From Posidonia oceanica (taxonomy: Eukaryota; Streptophyta; Magnoliopsida; Alismatales; Posidoniaceae), in contig JAZBRS010000023.1 in assembly GCA_037176725.1 (NCBI GenBank), forward strand, positions 24,299,001 to 24,363,000: a stretch of 64,000 bases of DNA, given 5' to 3'. The position numbers were made by a program, and so were the translations under genes. The notes under the pieces were generated by a model. It ran no database searches. It worked only from the letters and a program-made list of their open reading frames with translations, and had not been told where the DNA came from. Positions 32,411-44,274 of this stretch are shown here, in pieces (the first letter of the stretch is position 1; the number at the start of each line of letters is the position of its first letter).

Positions 32411-35118
32411 TCACGTTACTTCCGCACACATTTCTGTGGCGTAGCTGTAAGTTACGCGATGGGTGTCCTGAGTTAAATCAATAACCACAGGAGCACGTGC
32501 TGCGAGCATAGGAGGGGCTACAGGGGTGCCTACTGGATATTGAGGGGAAAGGTAAGGTTGTTGGGGTGGGAAGGCAGGGGTTGGCTGAGATCTGCCTAGA
32601 AGGTGTACAGGGGATCCTAACTGAGGTCGCCCTAAGAGGTGGATAGGAGATCTAGGTTGGGCTCTAGCTAGGAGGTGTACAGGGGGTTGAGCTTGAGGAA
32701 GCACAGTAGAGGGCGCGAAGGGGCGCTCCGACCTGGCACGCGGTCGGATCATGTGAACTCCCGACTCGGAGCCGGCAACAGCCGCAAGATAGAGATCTAC
32801 AGGAAAAGGCTCAGAGATATCAGAGATAAGATCAAAAGGGTCTACCACAGATGTAGTAGGCCCAGAAGGAAAAGTAGAGTGAATGCCTGAGGTTCCCACC
32901 CCTCCCGGATAAGAGTGCTCCAGTAGAGGTTGGCGGACGATGCCAGAATGAGGGGGAACAAAGGAAAGAGCAGATGCATGAGTATGTACATGAGTGGATG
33001 CCTCGTGTGTGTCGATCACAATCATTCCCGATTCGATCAAGTTCTGAATAGCATTCCGCAGGGAGTAGCAATTGTCCGTCGAGTGCCCGACACTTCGATG
33101 GAAATTGCAAAAGAGGTTCGCCTTATACCAATGCGGCAAGGGATTTGGGGGCGGGCGAACCTCCGGGAACTTCAGGTGTGATGCAACCTTCGGCAAGATG
33201 GACGTGAGCAGTTCCACTAGTGGGGCGAACTTCCGCTTCTCAGTGGGTGGCCTTCTTTGCCTCGGGTATGAGCCTTGCTGAACCGGTGCAGCAAGATAGA
33301 CCGGTCTAGCGGTGGTAGTGATCTGTGGTGTGGGTGGATTCCTAGGTGCAGGAGCATACACCATCTGAGCTGGGGCAGGCTGGGACAGCAGGTGAACAGG
33401 CGCAGCAGGAGAATCGACGAATGCAACAGCGGTCTTCGGAGAGTTTTTCTTCTTGGGACGGTTGTTGCTACTACCGCTGTTGTTGTTCAAGGTGCTACTG
33501 TTGGCACTGTTACTGTTGATCGCGGCCTGCTTAGCGAACGCAGAGAGAGCAGGGAAGTTGCCACTCCGCAAAGAACTCTCCACGCGCGCTTCAGCTCGGA
33601 TAAGTGCTGCAAAAGTAGTGACAGGTTCAATGCTAAGCAGAGCCCCGAGAGATGACTGCGCCGCCTTGATAACGATCTCAATAAATTCCTCATCAGAGGG
33701 TCTATCTCGGACCTGTGAAGCAAGGGCGCGCCAGCGGCCGATGTACTCCCCGAACGGCTCGCTGGGATTCTGCTTGGTTGCGATCAAGTCCGCCCGCTTT
33801 GGGACCAGATCGAGGTTGAAGGAGTATTGTTCCAGGAACGCCAGACTGAGGTCGTTCCAAGTCTTGATGGCTGACATATCAAGCGACGTGAACCACTTGA
33901 GTGCCGGTCCGGTCAAGCTCTTCTGGAACAGGCTGATTAGCAACCTCTCGTTAGCCTGAAGCTGAGCGAGATCACAACAATACGCCTTCAGATGTGCTAC
34001 AGGACAGTCCCTACCATTATATTTGTCGAAGTCCGGGATTTTAAACTTTGGAGGGAGTACTGCCTCTGGAAAGCAACAGAGGTCCTGGAACTGGTAGGTC
34101 TGGTGCTCAGTACCCTGCACTAGTCGTAGTGCCTTCTCCAAGACGTCCATCCGGTTATTGATGGGGTCTGGATTTGCTGCCATAGGAGAGGGATCGGCAG
34201 GGGTAGTGAGTACATACGCCGAATGAGTCGCACCTAAGTGCTCCTCCGAATCTACCATAGCGTTGCCTGGTGGAGCAATGGGATGGCCGGCATATCCGTG
34301 CGCTGGAACTGTGTATGCAGGGTTGTATGCAGGGTTCTGGGCCTGATGCAAGGGGGAGGATAAATGGCATGCTGTGCTGTGGAAGGGGTAGGATGCTGGA
34401 GCACCAGTTGCTGCCCAGGCAGGGTGCCAGACAATGAGCCAGTGGGGTACTGGGCTCCAGCCAGCCCAAAGGACTGGCCACCAGGGGGCAGAGGTGCATG
34501 CTGTGCTATGTGTTGTGCTGAAGGAGGCGGCAAACGAGCCCCCATCGTCGAAACCGTGAGTAGTTGAGACGATGGTCGAGGCGGAGCTGTAGCAGCAAAT
34601 GCATGATATGTAGGAACTGGCCTCAAGGGAACCTCAGAAGCAACAGGAGTGAAGGAGGGACGAACCAATAGAGCCATGCCCTGCAGTCTCTGGGCGAGCT
34701 CCATCAGGTGCTAGTACTGTGCCTCAGGCGTCCCGTCAGCAGGAATGCTGAAGTGCAGTGCCGGCGAGGGTTAAGAAGCAAGCGGCACGGACATAGACTG
34801 TCCGGGAGGAACAGGTCCTACAGTAAGAGTCGCAGCAGCGGTAGAAGGGATGTCAATGGTGACATATCCCTAGGAAGGAGGGGCCAAAGGCGTCTCCGGA
34901 ACGCGAGTAACGGTCATTAAGATAGACTCGACGACCGGATCCAGAGGGATGGATGCTTGCCAATGTCCCGGGACAAACTGAGATACCAGAGGCATCAGGG
35001 GAGGAAACCCTGGCGTCAGAGGAGGAACAAAGGGGACTGAAGGAGCAACCAGAGGGGCCAAAGCGGAAACACCCTCCGTGACAAGAGTAAAGAGAGGCTC
35101 ACTAACGTACCGGGCCAT
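32411..35118 (-). pseudogene. gag: Element B gag, broken
   Basis: The ATG at 35118 (MARYVSEP) matches the Gag starts of A and C. The Pro-rich N-terminus has stops at 34870 (TAG), 34771 (TAA) and 34711 (TAG), and the frame shifts near 34330-34350. The capsid domain is then open to 32411: KWFTSLDMSAIKTWNDL, EPFGEYIGRWRALASQVRD. The knuckle CNFHRSVGHSTDNC (about 33070-33111) has the C-X2-H-X4-H-X4-C pattern. A Ser/Asn-rich run precedes KKKNSPKTAV. Near its end there are three copies of a unit like SPIHLLGRPQ, a small tandem expansion not seen to this extent in A. Confidence 0.88.
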
Positions 35119-36271
35119 TACTAACCTAGAGCGCGTGAGGATAGGGCTGCGATAGGGATGAAGAGGGCGAGTCCTAGTAGGAGCTATCGTCGCAAATGCG
35201 GATAGCTCAGAAGGGGAATGGTCGTGAACAAAGGTCGCAACAGGGGTGTCAGAAGGGGACAGTACTCAAGCTCCAGCAAGGGAACTCGCTTACCAATCAC
35301 TGCTGACACAAACAGAAGCAAACAGGGATTAGAAACTGAGAGACAGATGTAAATGAGTTAAGTTAAATGGCATGAATGATATGTATACTTTCTAGTATGC
35401 CCCCCTCACTTATCTAGTGTATCCTAGTAGGTAATCTACTTCGGGTACCCCCAGGTGTACAGGTCACCGACTCAGGTCAAAAAGAGCAGGTTCCCTATCG
35501 AACTCCTAGCCAAAGCTGAGGAAATAACAGGGTGGTGTGTTGGTGGCCCTGACCCCGCCAAAAGCGTGGGTAGTACCCTCCAGTAGCACCGACACGACCC
35601 CTGGACAAGGAGGGACAGACCGACTAACTTGGGCCACCCCAGAAGCAGTGGAACAAGAGGTCGGGACCATCCTTCGCAGACTAGTAGGTGGACTCAGATA
35701 AGAAGAATGCATGCCCTATATGATGCTTATGCAAATGCTTAGAGTTTTTTATCTTGCGTGTTTTATTAACCCAAGGGGGTGCAGGATTGTTTGAAGTCTC
35801 TAGTTGCTCCTAGGAGTTCTTTTTACTTGCCATTTTGAGTTAGCCACAAGGAAAGCAATCAGTCTCTACTATCCTAGGCATGGCATGTGCAAAAGGGAAG
35901 AAAATCAACCAAATATGGCAGGCAAACAACATACAACACTGCAAAAGGCAAGTGCATGGCATGTGCAGGTGTTTGTGAGCATGATAGTGAAACGAAAGCA
36001 TTCATCATGTTAAAAGGCATATATACAGGGCATGTGCGTGTGTAGTGACATAGCAAGTGCGTAAGAGAAGCATTCATCATTCAAAAAGCATGTATTGTTG
36101 CCAAACAAGTATGTAGACATGCATTGTGCAAGAAATAAAGCAGTAATAAGCAAATAAGATAAAGAAAGTAAAGACAAGTAAGCAGTAAAGCAGATAAGAG
36201 CAGAAACAAAGAAAAAAGCAAGTAAACAAGCAAACTAGACAGAGCAGAGCAAGACAAAGCAAAAGCCAAGG
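35119..36271 (-). other. Element B leader, interrupted by element C
   Basis: It aligns with C's leader (56367-57515) and A's (1-818). The conserved block at about 35430-35476 (sense GAGTCGGTGACCTGTACACC ... CCCGAAGTAGA) and an acceptor-like GTCAGCAG at 35300-35307 are present. Sequence stops at CCAAGG (36271) where LTR C begins; in C about 185 further bases separate this point from the LTR, so B's PBS is expected on the far side of C. No coding sequence is supported. Confidence 0.8.
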
Positions 36272-36959
36272 TGTAGTAATCCCGGTGTTCGGATCGTCCA
36301 TGCACGATGCCAAAGCTCGCGTGCACCGATCGGAATCAGGCTCACTATAAGCGGCTATGTCCGAGGAGGAAGACCTAACTCGAAAACATTTAAAAAGGAG
36401 GAAATGGAAAGAAAAGAAGAAGATAAGACAAAATCGGAGTCGCCACCAAGTCTATTAAATCGGAAGACGAGGAAAACCGGGGAAATGCGTGAATAATCAC
36501 GCAAAACCAAGCAAAGGATGCAAAGCAAAGCAATGCAAAAGAAATAAGATGCAAATGAATGCAAATGAGGTGACTCGTGCCTAGGACAAGGGCAATATGG
36601 TCATTGCGGGCCAAGAGAGGGTAAGGACTCTTGTTACGCGCGGGGAAGGTGTTAGGCACCCCCGACACGCCCGAGAATCGGTCTTTCTAGGCTTACGCTC
36701 GCATATGCAGGGAAATGCAGACTCTGGATGCCTAAGTGCCACTGAATGCCTGTCTAAATGCTCAAAGGTGTGCTCTAAGTGATGGAAAACGGTGCAAGGA
36801 AGTAAACGTGCAATCTAAACGCTCAGCAACGCTGTCCGTGTTCCGAACCAGGCGAAATCTGGCTCGTGAGAACTCCGGATAGTAAGCATCATCGCCCTAT
36901 ATGCAAATGCAGGCGATAAAACAAAACGGCGAGAAAACCATGCAATGCAACCGACATGC

Positions 36960-38405
36960 AAGGGAAAACGACGTAAAACAGTGCGGGGAACGAAAGAAGT
37001 ATGCAAAAGGATGCGAGAACAGGGTTGACATGCAAAATGGGTCAAGAAATGGAACAAGAACGCAAAACCGTGCAAGAAAACGAAAGAAGGGCGCGAAACT
37101 GGATCGGGAAACGCCAGGGCACGCAAAACGAGGCGAGAAAACGAAAGGGCACGCAAAAGGGTGCAGGAAAACAAGACTGCGCGCAAAACGAGGCAAGAAA
37201 ACTAAAGGGCACGCAAAACGGTGCAAGATAGAGAAGTGGTGCGCAAAACGGAGCGATAAAACAAGAAAACACGCAAAACGGGGCGAGAAAACTAAAAGGC
37301 ACGCGAAACGGTGCAAGACAAAGAGGTGGCACGCAAAACGGAGCGAGAAAAACAAGGAAGCACGCAAAACGGGGCGAGAAAACCAAAAGGCACGCAAAAC
37401 GGTGCAAGGCGGAGAAGCGGCGAGCAAAACTGAGCGATAAAACATGAAAACACGCGAAACGAGACGAAAAAACTAAAGGGCACGCAAAACGGCGCAAGAT
37501 AGAGAAGCGGCGCGCAAAACGGAGCGATAAAACTTAAAAGCACGCGAAACGAGACAAAAAAAAAACTAAAGGGCATGCAAAACGGTGCAAGACAAAGAGG
37601 CGGCGCGCAAAACGGAGCGATAAAACATGATGGCACGCAAAACAAGGCGAAGAAATCAAAAGGCACGCAAAACGGTGCAAGATAGAGAAGTGGCGCGCAA
37701 AACGGGGCGATAAAACATGAAAACACGCGAAACGAGACGAAAAAGCTAAAGGGCACGCAAAACGGTGCAAGATAGAGAAGTGGCGCGCAAAACGGAGCGA
37801 TAAAACATGAAAACACGCGAAACGAGACGAAAAAACTAAAGGGCACGCAAAACGGTGCAAGACAAAGAGGCGGCGCGCAAAACGGAGCGAGAAAACAAGA
37901 AAACACGCAAAACGGGGCGAGAAAACTAAAAGGCACACAAAAAGATGCAAGACAAAGAGGTGGCACGCAAAACGGAGCGAGAAAAACAAGGAAACACGCA
38001 AAACGGGGCGAGAAAACCAAAAGGCACGCAAAACAGTGCAAGGCGGAGAAGCGGCGCGCAAAACGGAGCGATGAAACGAGAAAATGCGCAAAACGGGGTG
38101 AGAAAACTAAAAGGCACGCAAAACGGTGCAAGGCAAAGAAGCGGCGCGCAAAACGGAGCGATGAAACGAGAAAATGCGCAAAACGGGGCGAGAAAACTAA
38201 AAGGCACGCAAAACGGGGCGAAGAAACTAAGAGGCACGCAAAACGGAGCGAGAAAACAAGAAAACACGCAGAATGGGGCGAGAAAACTAAAAGGCACGCA
38301 AAACGGTGCAAGACAAAGAGGAGTGGCGCGCAAAACGGAGCGAGAAAACAAGAAAACACGCAAAACGAGGCAAAAACTAAAAGGCACGCAAAACGGTGCA
38401 AATGG
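36960..38405 (-). repeat. Roughly 30-bp tandem array in the 3' LTR of C, about 45 units in a three-unit higher-order pattern
   Basis: On the plus strand the units share GCAAAACGG and alternate as CACGCAAAACGGTGCAAG..., CGCGCAAAACGGAGCGA... and CACGCAAAACGGGGCGAG..., giving a period of about 90-96 bases. Because most units are near a multiple of three, long frames appear on both strands (for example 37292-38401 minus, with RFACLLVFSP recurring). These are not considered genes. The same array is in the 5' LTR. Confidence 0.95.
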
Positions 38406-39719
38406 CATGCAAAATGAATGCAGTGCAGAAGTTCAGGGAGATATACCTGGAGATCCGAGAGTCTGATCGGAGATCTGTTTGGTCCATGCTGAAGAGCGCT
38501 TCGCTACGGTCACCTGGGCAGCTTACTTGAGGAGATCCGACGGTCGGATGGAAAGATATCGCAGCTCCGGAGCAGAAGGGCCAGAACAGAAGAGGAGACC
38601 AGATCTAAGTGTTCAGGAGATCCTAGGGGTGTGCTGAAGGTCCTCCCAAGTGAAGGGGAGTTAGAAGTGCTTGGTGTGTGCAAGAAGATGCTAAGATGCA
38701 AGACTAAATGGATGCAAAATGCAAGCAAAAGCAAGAAAAGTAAAGAGAGGTAATTTGAGAGAAACCAGGGGCCCAGAAAGCATTTTGAAAAAGAAAAAGG
38801 GGCTGAAAGTGCAAATTTTCCGGAAAACAGGGTTCCACATGAGAAGACTTTGAAAACAGGGGAAGCCAAGGGTCTATTTGGCAAAAAACTAGGCTCAGAA
38901 GGGTGTTTTGAAAAGAGGGTATGCTTTAAAAGGGATTCTGAAACCGAAAGGGGGCAGAGTGCCATTTTGAAAAAATCTAGGGTCTAAAATGCAAATTTTC
39001 CAGAAAACAAGGTCTTGGGGAGTCTGGGGGTACTAGCGGAAGGTCTGTATGAAATTTGGTAGGCATAGGGGTTAAAATGCAATGTAGGGGCAAAATGGTC
39101 TTTTCACGTGATTTTCAAAGCGTGCAGGGACCTGAGTGTGATTTTGAAATCATGCAGGGGTTGGAAATGCAATTTAGTATGGAAAATATGTTCTGAAAAT
39201 TAAGTGACAGGACCACAGTGCAATTCCTGGAAAATATGGGGTTAAAAATGCAATGCAGTAAGTTAAAATGCATGCAGCACAGATACTGTCCATTTAAAAT
39301 GGACCTAACTGCAAATATATAAAGTAGAGGGGCAAATATGCAATGCACCAACCAAAAATAAAAATCAGAACCTAAGTTTCTACAGTGCATGGATCTAAGT
39401 GCAAAAATAAAAACATGCAAGGGGCCAGGATGCAATACAGTATGGTAAAATATGAGTAAATAAATGAACTGACTTGGTACAGGACCTAAATGCAAAAGAG
39501 GGAAAAAGGAGGACTAAACTGCAAGATATCACAACAGCACAGCACAGTGAATGGACCTATTTGCAAATATTGAAAAACATAAACAGATCGTGCAATTTAG
39601 CAAAGTACTTAATTAAAAACCAAGCAGAATAAACGAAATAAGGACTGGAATGCAAAAAAGAGGAAACTCAGGACAGACATGCAATATTTACCCTAAAACT
39701 ATGTAAACTGAAAAAATAA

Positions 39720-41070
39720 GTGAACAGTCGATCGTCGACGGCGACGATCACTGTAGCACGAAGCTTCCAGAGTTCGTGCCGCCGACAGGGGAGGCTGAGG
39801 ACGCGCGGGAAGGCGGAGAGCAGCGTCGGCGGTCGTCCGGAGCTCCGGGGGTCGACTGGAACTCGCTCTGCTGGTCGGAATGTCCGGAGGAAAGGCAGCC
39901 GGCGCCGGAGAAGGAGGACTGTCCGGCGAGCTGAAGACGGAGCAGGAGGTTCGGAAAGCCTATTCTAAAGGCTGGGGAAGCAAGAGAAGAAGGAGAGGAA
40001 GCTAGGGGAAGCAGCGATTACCTTTTCCCGCGCCCGAGTCGCTCCCCCGACGTCAGTGACTTCAGCTGTCGCCGGTGGAAGTCGCCTGGTTGCTGCAGGT
40101 GTTGCCGGCTGCCCGCGGGGGTTGGGATCACTTCAGGACGTTCCTCCGGTGCCTCCTGATCAATCGGACCGAAGCTCTGCAGCCCAGGTGACGCTTTGGC
40201 TTTTCTGGGTTCAGAGGATGCTGCCGGAGGTCGAGGGAGGTGTCCGCTGCTCGTCGGCCTGGATGGCACGTTCCGGGAGATTGCTGGAGGTGCGGCGAGG
40301 TTACTTGGATGGCTGGAAGGGTTTTCTGGAGACCGTGGTGGGAGTTTGCTGGCGGAGTGGATTTCGGACGGAAATCGGCGCAGGTGTTTGTGGTGGTTCG
40401 TTTCGTCTGTGGGGCGAGTCGGAGATGGAGGCTGGGTGGCTCAGGAAGGTGGAGGTTAGGCGAGTGTCCGGGGAAGGTTTGGGATCGATTGGAGGTCTGT
40501 GGTGGTGGGAATTCCAGGAGAGGCGGTGTTGGGTTTCGGTTGGGCTTCAGGTGGCGTTCCGGCGAAATGCGGGCTGCGTTCGGTGTGGAAAGGAGGGGAA
40601 GAGTTGCAGGGGGTCTCGGGTGAGATTGGGGGGCGGATTTCGAGTGGTTCCGGAGGTGTTTTGGATGCTGGTTCGCTGGAAGAAGGAGAGGCCGAAGTCG
40701 GGTGTTCGTGGATGGATTTCAGGGGAGAATTCGACCACTCTCTCACTCGGGATTCGCTGGAAAATGGTCGTCTCTCTCTGGGATGATTTCCTCCTTTCTC
40801 CTCTCCTTCCAGCGCACCCCGTTTCCGCTCCTTCTTCGCCCTTAAACTTCTGATTGCTTGCAGGCTTGGCTGCGGCGAATTAATGCGGAGAGGCGGTGGC
40901 AGGAGGCACGGACGCGATGCGGCGCACGCTGGTCCGGTCCGGCAGAGGCGTGCGAGCGCAGGTCTGCGGTGACAGGTGCTGGCGCTGCAGCTGCCATGGC
41001 AGGACTGTAGCTGTGCAGCCGGCACTGTAGACCTGCGGGAGGAGGGAAGGAGGACGACGACTGTAGCAAC
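39720..41070 (-). other. GC-rich block of LTR C (possible start region and first exon)
   Basis: It is a GC-rich island between AT-rich flanks, repeated identically in the 5' LTR (61148-62500). In sense direction it precedes a donor-like AAAAG/GTAATC. A and D have GC-rich blocks at similar places. Frames of up to 265 codons on the antisense strand and 189 on the sense strand show compositional bias only. A start-site role is inferred from position. Confidence 0.45.
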
Positions 41071-42681
41071 GGGCCGCGGGCCGAGAGTTTTGAAAAAAAG
41101 AAAGAAAAGGTAAACGGGCTGATAAGCCCAGTAAGGAAGGAGAAAAAGAAAAAAAGGGAGAAAGAAAGAAAGATGGAAAGAAAAAATAGGAAAAAAAGAG
41201 ATAAAAATAAATAAAAATATGGGGTGACTTGGGTTGTTGGTTAGACGTTTATCTGGATTTTTTAATGACCGTTTTCAGGTTAATTAGTGTGTTTTAGGCT
41301 TGATTAGGACTTTAGGGTTTCATTTTGTTTTTGATTTGTTTTCCACTTGATTAGGGGTTGGTTAAATTCTTTTAAATTGTTTTTAAAATTGTGTTTTCTT
41401 GTTAAGTATTTTAGGATGTTGATTAGGATTTTTAGGATTTATTTTGATATTATCTTGAGTGGGTTTTGGGCTTTTAGTTCTAGTCTTTTGTATTTTCCTT
41501 TTTTAAGTCTTTTGATCCATGCTTTTTGTTTTTTTATTTGTTAATTCTTCTTGATGTTTTTTGGTTGGATTTTTCCTGATTTGATTAAGTATTTTAGGTC
41601 TTTTAACTGTATTTTCTTTTCCCTTTTTAATTAAGTTCTTATGTTGTTTTTCTCATGTTTATTAGGTTAAGCCTCTTGTCTCCTTTAATTACTTGTTTTA
41701 GCATTTGATTTTTAATTCTTTCCCTTGGGGTTTGTTTTTTAATTCTTTTAGTGGGGTTTTCATTTTTGGTAGATTCTGATTTTATTTCAGTTTTTTAGTT
41801 GATTTTACAGTATTTTATTTTAGTTTGTTTTGCATTTTTTAGTTTGCATGCTTGATTTTCTTTTTAGCTTGATTTAATTAAGTTTAGGTTTTTAATTATT
41901 TATTTAATGTTTTTAATTGCTTTTTCTGGGGATTCTGATTTGTTTCTTTTAGGCCTTGGGGTTTTACAGATTTTTAAGGATTTTTGAGGTTTTTTTGCAA
42001 AGGGAGGAAGAAGAAAAGAAAAAGAAGAAGAAAAGAGGAAAAAAGGGAATAAAAGGGAAAGAGGTAGGTTTGAGGGAAAAGATTTTTTAAAATTCAAGGA
42101 GGATGGTAAAAATAAAATAAAAATAGGAATAAGATAGAGAAGGGATAGGAGTACAAAGGGGGCCCGCTGCCAAGCCAGAAGGAGGGCGAGAAGGGGATGA
42201 AAAGAGAGACGATAATCAGGAGAGAGAGAGGAGAGAGAAAACGATAATCCCGGAGAGAGAAAACGATAATTCCAGCGAAAAGGGGTCTTAAAGGTCTCCG
42301 AAAGGGGTGAAATTTGGCGGGTGCGGGGTCTAGGGTTCCTAGTTCTGCTCCTGGAGTTTTGGTTCAGTTTTGAGGAAGTTTTGGAGGGGTTTTGAGGTGT
42401 AGAAAAAGGGTAGTTTTGCCTAAGTTTCCTAGGGTTTTCGGGAGGGGTCTGGTTTGAGATTTTGCAGGCTTTTTGGTGGGTTTGCTAAGTCATCAGGGGT
42501 GAGTGTTCTTATGGATTTTGGTGGGTCTTCAGGTTCGGGAAAGGGGGGTAAGCTCGGGTCAAGTTCAGGCTTGTTTTGAGGGAAAAGAAGGGGAGGAAGG
42601 TGTAGGTTTGGGTCTGGGTTCAGGTCCAGCAGCCACCGGAAGGCTCCAAACGATCCAGCCTGCCAAAATGGGGTGTCAACA

Positions 42682-42695
42682 GATGCCCCTCCCTG
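42682..42695 (-). other. Element C polypurine tract
   Basis: Sense strand CAGGGAGGGGCATC directly precedes the 3' LTR start TGTTGACACC. It is nearly the same as in A (AAGGAGGGGCATC). Confidence 0.92.
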
Positions 42696-43139
42696 AGCGA
42701 GGCCGAGCGGAGCGAGGCCGCTGCTCAGGGTAGACGAGACACCCCATTTGACCGGCGAGAGCAGAGGGTTTGCTGTCGGCGTAAGCCACTCATTCGGCGG
42801 ACGTGCCGAACATCGTGGATCGTTGCCACAATGCAATGTGCAGGTGCAAATGGGTGAGATGCAATGTATGCGATGCATGCTAATGCGGATGCAATGCAAA
42901 AGTTAGTGTTAGAGTTAGTATCGATGGGGAGACCGAAGCGATACGGGTGACGCTGACGATGCTGACGACGCTGAAGAGGGACGTTGCGGTGCACCGCGGA
43001 GCTTGACGGGAGGTTCAGACCTGCCACAAGACGAAGGATAGCCAAAGCCACAAAGGCGCGACGGGAGAGGTTGACCTTTTCCCAGACGCGGAAGGATGCA
43101 GGGCTCCGCCTTTTGGGACGGAGTCGCGCGGGGAGGCGA
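42696..43139 (-). other. Element C 3' UTR, part next to the polypurine tract
   Basis: There is no coding sequence. It contains GCGATGCATGC / GCAATGC simple motifs at 42830-42900 and a GACGCTGACGATGCTGACGA run at 42950-42970. The position and GCAT-rich character match 15715-15960 of A. Confidence 0.5.
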
Positions 43140-44145
43140 TAAGTTGTCGGACTTGTCGACCGGATGAGTTTCGGATCATCAGCCGGGGGCGATAGTTTAG
43201 GTTATCAGCCTGGCGATAGTTTACGGTCCTATCAACCGGAATGCGCAGTTGTGAGTGATAGTTACTGGATATCAGCCGTATAACATGGTTGCCATAGATA
43301 GTTTAGGATATCAGCCTAGATGGATAGTTTAGGATATCAGCCTAGATAGTTTAGGATATCAGCCTAGATAGATAGTTTACAGTCCTATCAACTGGAAAGG
43401 GCAAACCATGAGGGATAGTTACTGGATATCAGCCGTATAACGCAAGTGCCGGATAGTTTAGGAATATCAGCCTGGATAGATAGTTTAGGATATCAGCCTA
43501 GGTAGTTTAGGTTACCAGCCTAGATAGATAGTTTAGGTTATCAGCCTGGCGGCCTTGCGAGGGACAGTTACTGGATGTCAGCCGTATAATGCAATTGCGA
43601 TGGATAGTTTAGGATATCAGCCTAGATCGATAGTTTAGGTTATCAGCCTAGCGATAGTTTACAGTCCTATCAACTGGAAAGAGCAATTGCAAGGGATAGT
43701 TACTGGATATCAGCCGTATAACGTAATTGCCATGGATAGTTTAGGAATATCAGCCTAGATCGATAGTTTAGGTTATCAGCCTAGATAGATAGTTTAGGAT
43801 ATCAGCCTAGATAGTTTAGGATATCAGCCTAGATAGATAGTTTACAGTCCTATCAACTGGAGGGGGCAATTACGAGGGACAGTTACTGGATGTCAGCCGT
43901 ATAACGCAGATGCCGGATAGTTTAGGAATATCAGCCTAGATAGATAGTTTAGGATATCAGCCTAGGTAGTTTAGGTTACCAGCCTAGATAGATAGTTTAG
44001 GTTATCAGCCTGGCGGCACTGCGAGGGACAGTTACTGGATGTCAGCCGTATAACACAACTGCGGGCCAACCATGGATCGGCCAAGAGATAGATAGTTTAG
44101 GAATATCAGCCTAGAAGTGCTTGATTGTTGATAGTTTAGGATATC
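43140..44145 (-). repeat. Element C 3' UTR array of GATA...TATC units with a 460-bp duplication
   Basis: On the plus strand, GATAGTTTAGGATATCAGCC, GATAGTTACTGGATATCAGCC-like and GATAGTTTACAGTCCTATCAAC units recur about 30 times. Each can pair GATA with TATC (or GATAG with CTATC) across 8-9 bases. The stretch at about 43370-43560 recurs at about 43830-44020 with few changes, a higher-order period of about 460 bases. It occupies the same place as A's hairpin minisatellite, but the unit sequences differ. Confidence 0.9.
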
Positions 44146-44274
44146 AGCCTGAGGGAACTTGATTGATGAATGATCGAGTGATGGGTGATCGAATGCTGAA
44201 TGATTGATTGCTGAATGATTGATTGCTGGATGATTGATTGATGAGTGATTGATTGAGGAGTGCTTGATAAGAGG
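44146..44274 (-). repeat. TGATTGAT-type short repeat in C 3' UTR
   Basis: Tandem variations of TGATTGATTGCTGAA and GATGAGTGATTGAT, roughly 8-16-base units. No protein is supported. Confidence 0.85.

Larger units (their letters stand above)
26459..36271 (-). mobile_element. Element B: Tat/Ogre retrotransposon, internal part only, decayed
   Basis: Reading on the minus strand from 36271: leader, gag, protease, linker, RT, both RNase H domains and most of integrase. It stops near 26459, about 60 codons before the expected integrase end. ORF2, PPT and 3' LTR are missing. The 5' end is interrupted by element C at 36271/36272, so PBS and 5' LTR should lie beyond C, to the right of the window. About 11 stops and one frameshift make it non-autonomous. 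Its proteins are closer to C than to A. Confidence 0.93.
36272..42681 (-). mobile_element. Element C 3' LTR (6410 bp)
   Basis: On the minus strand it runs from TGTTGACACCCCATTTTGGC (42681) to GGGATTACTACA (36272). The polypurine tract abuts it at 42682. In sense order: purine/pyrimidine-biased and T-rich U3 (42680-41090), GC-rich block (41070-39720) with a donor-like AAAAG/GTAATC near 40021, AT-rich sequence with degenerate ATGCAATT units, exon-like block ending CCAG/GTATAT near 38446, about 1.4 kb of 30-bp tandem repeats, and a conserved 3' part shared with LTRs A and D. No protein is supported; open frames on both strands follow the repeats or base bias. Confidence 0.97.

Noticed and set aside
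37292..38401. Long minus-strand frame of 369 codons (and matching frames at 58719-59829) looking like a Cys/Phe-rich repeat protein
   Set aside because: It is a translation of the 30-bp LTR array. Other frames and the opposite strand are equally open, and there is no start context or family match.
40056..40853. Plus-strand frame of 265 codons in the GC-rich LTR block (again at 61484-62209)
   Set aside because: It is GC-rich with codon-biased composition, antisense to the element, not preserved as a protein in LTR D, and other frames are open as well.
36272..42681. Initially considered a separate element or a 5' LTR of B
   Set aside because: It is nearly identical to 57699-64000 in the same orientation, its 42681 end abuts C's polypurine tract, and no PBS lies at its junction with B's leader, so it is C's 3' LTR.
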